From Pseudomonadota bacterium (GTDB lineage Bacteria > Pseudomonadota > Gammaproteobacteria > Burkholderiales > Burkholderiaceae_E): a stretch of 19,088 bases of DNA. Location: assembly GCA_023388075.1 (NCBI GenBank), contig JAEWGX010000032.1, positions 1-19,088 on the forward strand, written 5' to 3'. The notes under the pieces are model-generated. The model was not told where the DNA came from, did no database searches, and saw only the letters and a list, made by a program, of their open reading frames with translations. This document shows, piece after piece, positions 15,078 to 19,088 of the stretch; the stretch's first letter is position 1; each line of letters begins with the position of its first letter. Position numbers and translations under genes: made by a program.

Positions 15078-16130
15078 ATGCTGAACGAACGTATCGAGGC
15101 TCGCTGGGTTTCCGCCTTTTCCCGGGTGTTCGAGCTCTGCCGGGTCGCGCCCGGCGAGGTATGCGCCATCCTGTCGGAGACGCAGTCCCGCCAGATCAAC
15201 GTCCAGCTCGCCGAACTGGCCTTGCTTCGCCTTGGCGCGCGTCCGTTCCATGTCCAGTTGGTCTCCCCGGTGCAGGACTCACCGGTGGTGATCCGCTCCA
15301 CCGGTGCGTCCGTCGCGCTCCAGTCCCTCGGCCCGGCGGTGCGGGCGCTCGCCGACAGCGGCTTCGTCGTCGACTGCACGGTCGAGGGCCTGATGCACGC
15401 CCCGGAGATCGATGCCATCCTGCGGGGAGGCGCGCGCGTGCTCATCGTCCCGGACGAGCACCCCGAGGCGCTCGAGCGCCTGGTTCCCGACCCGTCCCTC
15501 GAGGAACCGGTGCGCACCGGCATGCGGATGCTCAAGCGCGCGCGGCGCATGCAGGTGACCTCCAACGCCGGCACGCAACTGGTCGTGTCGCTCGCCGGGG
15601 CGTCGGTCAGCGGTGGATGGGGATACACCGACAAGCCAGGCACGCTCGCCCAGTGGCCGGGCGGCTTCTGCATGTGCCAGCCCGCCAACGGCTGCGTCAA
15701 CGGCGTACTGGTGCTGGCGCCAGGCGACGTCAACCTCACGTTCAAGCGCTACCTGGAGTCGCGCGTCACGCTGCTCGTCCAGAACGACTACGTGGTCGAC
15801 ATCAAGGGCACCGGCATGGACGCCAGCCTCATGCGCAGCTACTTCGCCGCCTGGGGCGATCGCGACGCCTATGCCGTCTCGCACGTCGGCTGGGGCATGA
15901 ACCCCGCAGCGCGCTGGGATTCCATGGCCATGTACGACAAGCGCGACTTCAACGGGACCGAGTTGCGCGCCTTCGCCGGCAACTTCCTCTACTCCACCGG
16001 TGCGAACGAAGTGGCCGGCCGGCGCACCGCCGGCCACTTCGACCTGCCGCTGTGCAACTGCACGGTGGCACTGGATGACCACGTCGTCGTCGAGGAAGGC
16101 ATCCTCAGGCTGGAAGCATTCGAGGACTGA
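15078..16130 (+). CDS. NicX-like (2,5-dihydroxypyridine 5,6-dioxygenase family) ring-cleavage enzyme
   Basis: NicX is an iron-dependent extradiol-like dioxygenase that opens 2,5-dihydroxypyridine to N-formylmaleamate; it is structurally related to M29-type peptidases. From the ATG at 15078 the product is 350 residues, the length I recall for Pseudomonas putida NicX. Matching segments are LMHAPEIDAIL (105-115), GWGYTDKPG, WPGGF, LAPGDVNLTFKRYLESRVTL, AVSHVGWGMNPAARWDSMAM and FAGNFLYSTGANEVAG. The iron ligands described for NicX (two His and one Asp) correspond to H269, H320 and D322 (GHFDLPL). The frame is open back to a TTG at 14958, but the added 40 residues look non-conserved and start inside the promoter. 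The next gene follows after three bases. The family assignment is strong; the exact substrate (2,5-dihydroxypyridine or another hydroxylated N-heterocycle) is not settled. Confidence 0.85.
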   Translation: MLNERIEARWVSAFSRVFELCRVAPGEVCAILSETQSRQINVQLAELALLRLGARPFHVQLVSPVQDSPVVIRSTGASVALQSLGPAVRALADSGFVVDCTVEGLMHAPEIDAILRGGARVLIVPDEHPEALERLVPDPSLEEPVRTGMRMLKRARRMQVTSNAGTQLVVSLAGASVSGGWGYTDKPGTLAQWPGGFCMCQPANGCVNGVLVLAPGDVNLTFKRYLESRVTLLVQNDYVVDIKGTGMDASLMRSYFAAWGDRDAYAVSHVGWGMNPAARWDSMAMYDKRDFNGTELRAFAGNFLYSTGANEVAGRRTAGHFDLPLCNCTVALDDHVVVEEGILRLEAFED

Positions 16131-16133
16131 CCG

Positions 16134-17405
16134 ATGGCCAAGGCGACGTCCCCGCACCCGGGCGATCCGTTCTCCATCGCCGGCAGCGGCCTTTCGCTGG
16201 ACGCGACCCAGCGCCGGCTGGTCGCGCTGGCCGCTTCGCTCGGGCAGCGCTTCGGCGAGCGCGCGGAGCGCTACGACCGAGAGGCGGGCTTCCCGTTCGA
16301 GAACTACGACGACATGCGGGAGGCGGGCATGCTGAAGCTGTGCGTGCCGCGCGAGCATGGTGGCCTGGGCGCGGACCTCTTCACGTACGCCCTCGTGTCG
16401 GCCACCCTGGGCCGGTATTGCGGCACCACCGCCCTCACCTTCAACATGCATGCCTGCTCGGCGCTGTGGCCAGGCCCCTTGGCCGACGCGCTCGACATGA
16501 CTGCCGAACAGCGGGCCGAGCACGAGCGGCATCGGGCCATCCACTTCCGACGGATGGTGCAGGAAGGCGCGGTCTACGCGCAGCCGTTCTCCGAGCCGTC
16601 GGCGGCGGCGGCAGGCCGCGCGCCCTACGGGACCACGGCGACCAAGGTGGACGGCGGCTGGGTCATCAACGGCCGCAAGATCTTCGCCTCGCTCTCCGGT
16701 GCCGCCGACTACTACGGCGTGCTCTGCACCGAGATTCGTCCCGAAGCCGAGGCGCCATCGCTGCGCGACACGCTCTACCTTGCCGTGCCGAAGGATGCGC
16801 CCGGGTTCTCCATCGTCGGCGACTGGGATCCGCTCGGCATGCGCGGCACCGTCTCGCGCACCCTGCTGCTCGTCGACGTGTTCCTGCCCGACAGCGCGCA
16901 GATGATGCCGCGCGGCATCTACTACCAGGCGGCCAACCGGTGGCCGCACATGTTCGCCACGCTTTCACCTACCTACATGGGCATCGCCATGGCGGCCTAC
17001 GAGTTCACCGTGCGCTACCTGCGCGGCGAGGTCGAAGGCATGGATCCGCCGCTGCGACGGCGCATGCACCACACCAAGCAGATCACCACGGCGCAGATGC
17101 ACATCCTGCTGGAGCAGACGCGGGCGCTCTTCCTTCGCACCTTCAGCGAGGCCTGCGTGGATCCGCCGCGGGAAATCAGGTTGCGCGCCTACGCCGCCCA
17201 GTACACCGTGATGGAGAATGCCAACGAGATCGCCCGGCTGGCCATCCGAGCGTGCGGCGGCCAGTCGATGCTGAAGAGCCTGCCGCTCGAGCGGCTCTAC
17301 CGCGATTCGCGCTGCGGCAGCCTGATGCTGCCGTGGACCGCGGAGCTCTGCCTGGAGCGCATCGGCCGCGAGGCGCTTTACGACGCGGGCGAATCAGACG
17401 ACTGA
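16134..17405 (+). CDS. acyl-CoA dehydrogenase-fold flavoprotein, possible monooxygenase
   Basis: The 423-residue product has the acyl-CoA dehydrogenase layout: helical N-terminus with MREAGMLKLCVPREHGGLGAD (61-81), a middle beta domain with AQPFSEPSAAAAG and VDGGWVINGRKIFASLSGAADYY (172-194), WDPLGMRGTVSRTLLLVDVFLP (231-252), and the C-terminal ACGGQSMLKSLPLERLYRDSR (373-393). Where medium-chain dehydrogenases have the catalytic Glu in EGT, this protein reads LMLPWTAELCLERIGR, so standard acyl-CoA chemistry is doubtful. The same fold is used by group D two-component flavin monooxygenases, which take reduced flavin from a partner reductase; such a reductase is encoded divergently next door. 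GAGGA eight bases before the ATG and a three-base gap tie it to the NicX-like gene. Fold is certain; the choice between oxygenase and dehydrogenase is open. Confidence 0.85.
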   Translation: MAKATSPHPGDPFSIAGSGLSLDATQRRLVALAASLGQRFGERAERYDREAGFPFENYDDMREAGMLKLCVPREHGGLGADLFTYALVSATLGRYCGTTALTFNMHACSALWPGPLADALDMTAEQRAEHERHRAIHFRRMVQEGAVYAQPFSEPSAAAAGRAPYGTTATKVDGGWVINGRKIFASLSGAADYYGVLCTEIRPEAEAPSLRDTLYLAVPKDAPGFSIVGDWDPLGMRGTVSRTLLLVDVFLPDSAQMMPRGIYYQAANRWPHMFATLSPTYMGIAMAAYEFTVRYLRGEVEGMDPPLRRRMHHTKQITTAQMHILLEQTRALFLRTFSEACVDPPREIRLRAYAAQYTVMENANEIARLAIRACGGQSMLKSLPLERLYRDSRCGSLMLPWTAELCLERIGREALYDAGESDD

Positions 17406-17466
17406 GCGCCCGGCCGATCGTGCGCGCGACCGGCCGCGCCAGTGACATGTGGAAGTGGGCGCCGCC

Positions 17467-18951
<1,485 letters not shown>

Positions 18952-18967
18952 CGAATGAACCCCTGGA

Positions 18968-19088
18968 TCAGCGTTGGCGGCCGGCAGCGACGCGCGTCGC
19001 GGCGCCGCCACCCTCGCCGGACTTGCGTGCGGAGGCCGCGCCGGCCCTTGCGCCGCGGGCCTTGCCTTCGGCCACCGCGGGCCCGGCT
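18968..19088 (-). CDS. gltB: glutamate synthase large subunit, extreme C-terminus (partial)
   Basis: On the minus strand one frame stays open from the window edge to a TGA at 18968-18970, 16 bases before the gltD ATG. It encodes about 39 residues rich in Ala, Gly, Lys and Arg (for example AVAEGKARGARAG and ending VAAGRQR). gltB normally lies directly upstream of gltD, so this is most likely its low-complexity tail. The visible residues carry no diagnostic motif, so identity rests on position. Confidence 0.65.
   Translation of the reverse strand, partial: AGPAVAEGKARGARAGAASARKSGEGGGAATRVAAGRQR

Noticed and set aside
17411..17436. CGGCCG inverted repeat with a 14-base loop between the dehydrogenase-like gene and gltD, as a terminator
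   Set aside because: The stem is only six base pairs, does not extend, and no T-run follows on either strand; CGGCCG is common in this DNA.

Overview
This is a GC-rich (roughly 70%) bacterial chromosome segment, gene-dense and with short intergenic gaps. The gene content (an MFS gene divergent from uvrA, a UvrA with a long N-terminal extension, a YbaK-type deacylase, Hsp15, glutamate synthase, eutBC and an orphan hutH) suggests a betaproteobacterium, perhaps Burkholderiales-like. That placement is inference from gene content only. No rRNA, tRNA, CRISPR array, insertion sequence or phage gene was seen, and no gene-free stretch exceeds 300 bases.

Left part (1-6155). The 5' end of an MFS transporter gene (minus strand, cut by the window) diverges from uvrA. 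The uvrA stop overlaps the start of a YbaK/EbsC-family aminoacyl-tRNA deacylase gene. After a 92-base gap come eutB and eutC, overlapping by 4 bases, which encode both subunits of B12-dependent ethanolamine ammonia-lyase. No eutA reactivase, permease or microcompartment gene is in view.

Middle (6175-12279). A tightly packed minus-strand run reads hslR (Hsp15), a class II aldolase/adducin-like protein that has lost its metal-binding histidines, a membrane acyltransferase-3 protein, and hutH (histidine ammonia-lyase with every checked catalytic residue intact). hutH runs convergently into eutC, so two ammonia-releasing lyases meet tail to tail. Divergent from hslR is a two-gene plus-strand unit, a MaoC-type hot-dog hydratase and an AMP-forming acyl-CoA synthetase.

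Right-hand catabolic block (12335-17405), the most interesting part. Two divergent units share one AT-rich regulatory region. The minus-strand unit encodes a flavin reductase fused to a MarR-type winged-helix domain, followed by an amidase-signature hydrolase. The plus-strand unit encodes a protein closely resembling 2,5-dihydroxypyridine 5,6-dioxygenase (NicX), with His-His-Asp iron ligands in place, followed 3 bases later by an acyl-CoA-dehydrogenase-fold flavoprotein without the usual catalytic Glu motif. A perfect 12-base palindrome lies just downstream of a good minus-strand promoter, at the expected start point. My reading is a small regulon for an N-heterocyclic (pyridine-type) aromatic compound: reduced flavin from the fusion protein may serve the acyl-CoA-dehydrogenase-like oxygenase, the NicX-like enzyme opens the ring, and the amidase cleaves an amide product. 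The reductase-MarR fusion resembles the C1 reductase of Acinetobacter p-hydroxyphenylacetate hydroxylase. Here the MarR part keeps a recognisable DNA-binding wing, so it could be both enzyme and repressor.

Right edge (17467-19088). gltD and the last codons of gltB (minus strand) encode the NADPH-dependent glutamate synthase, convergent with the catabolic block.
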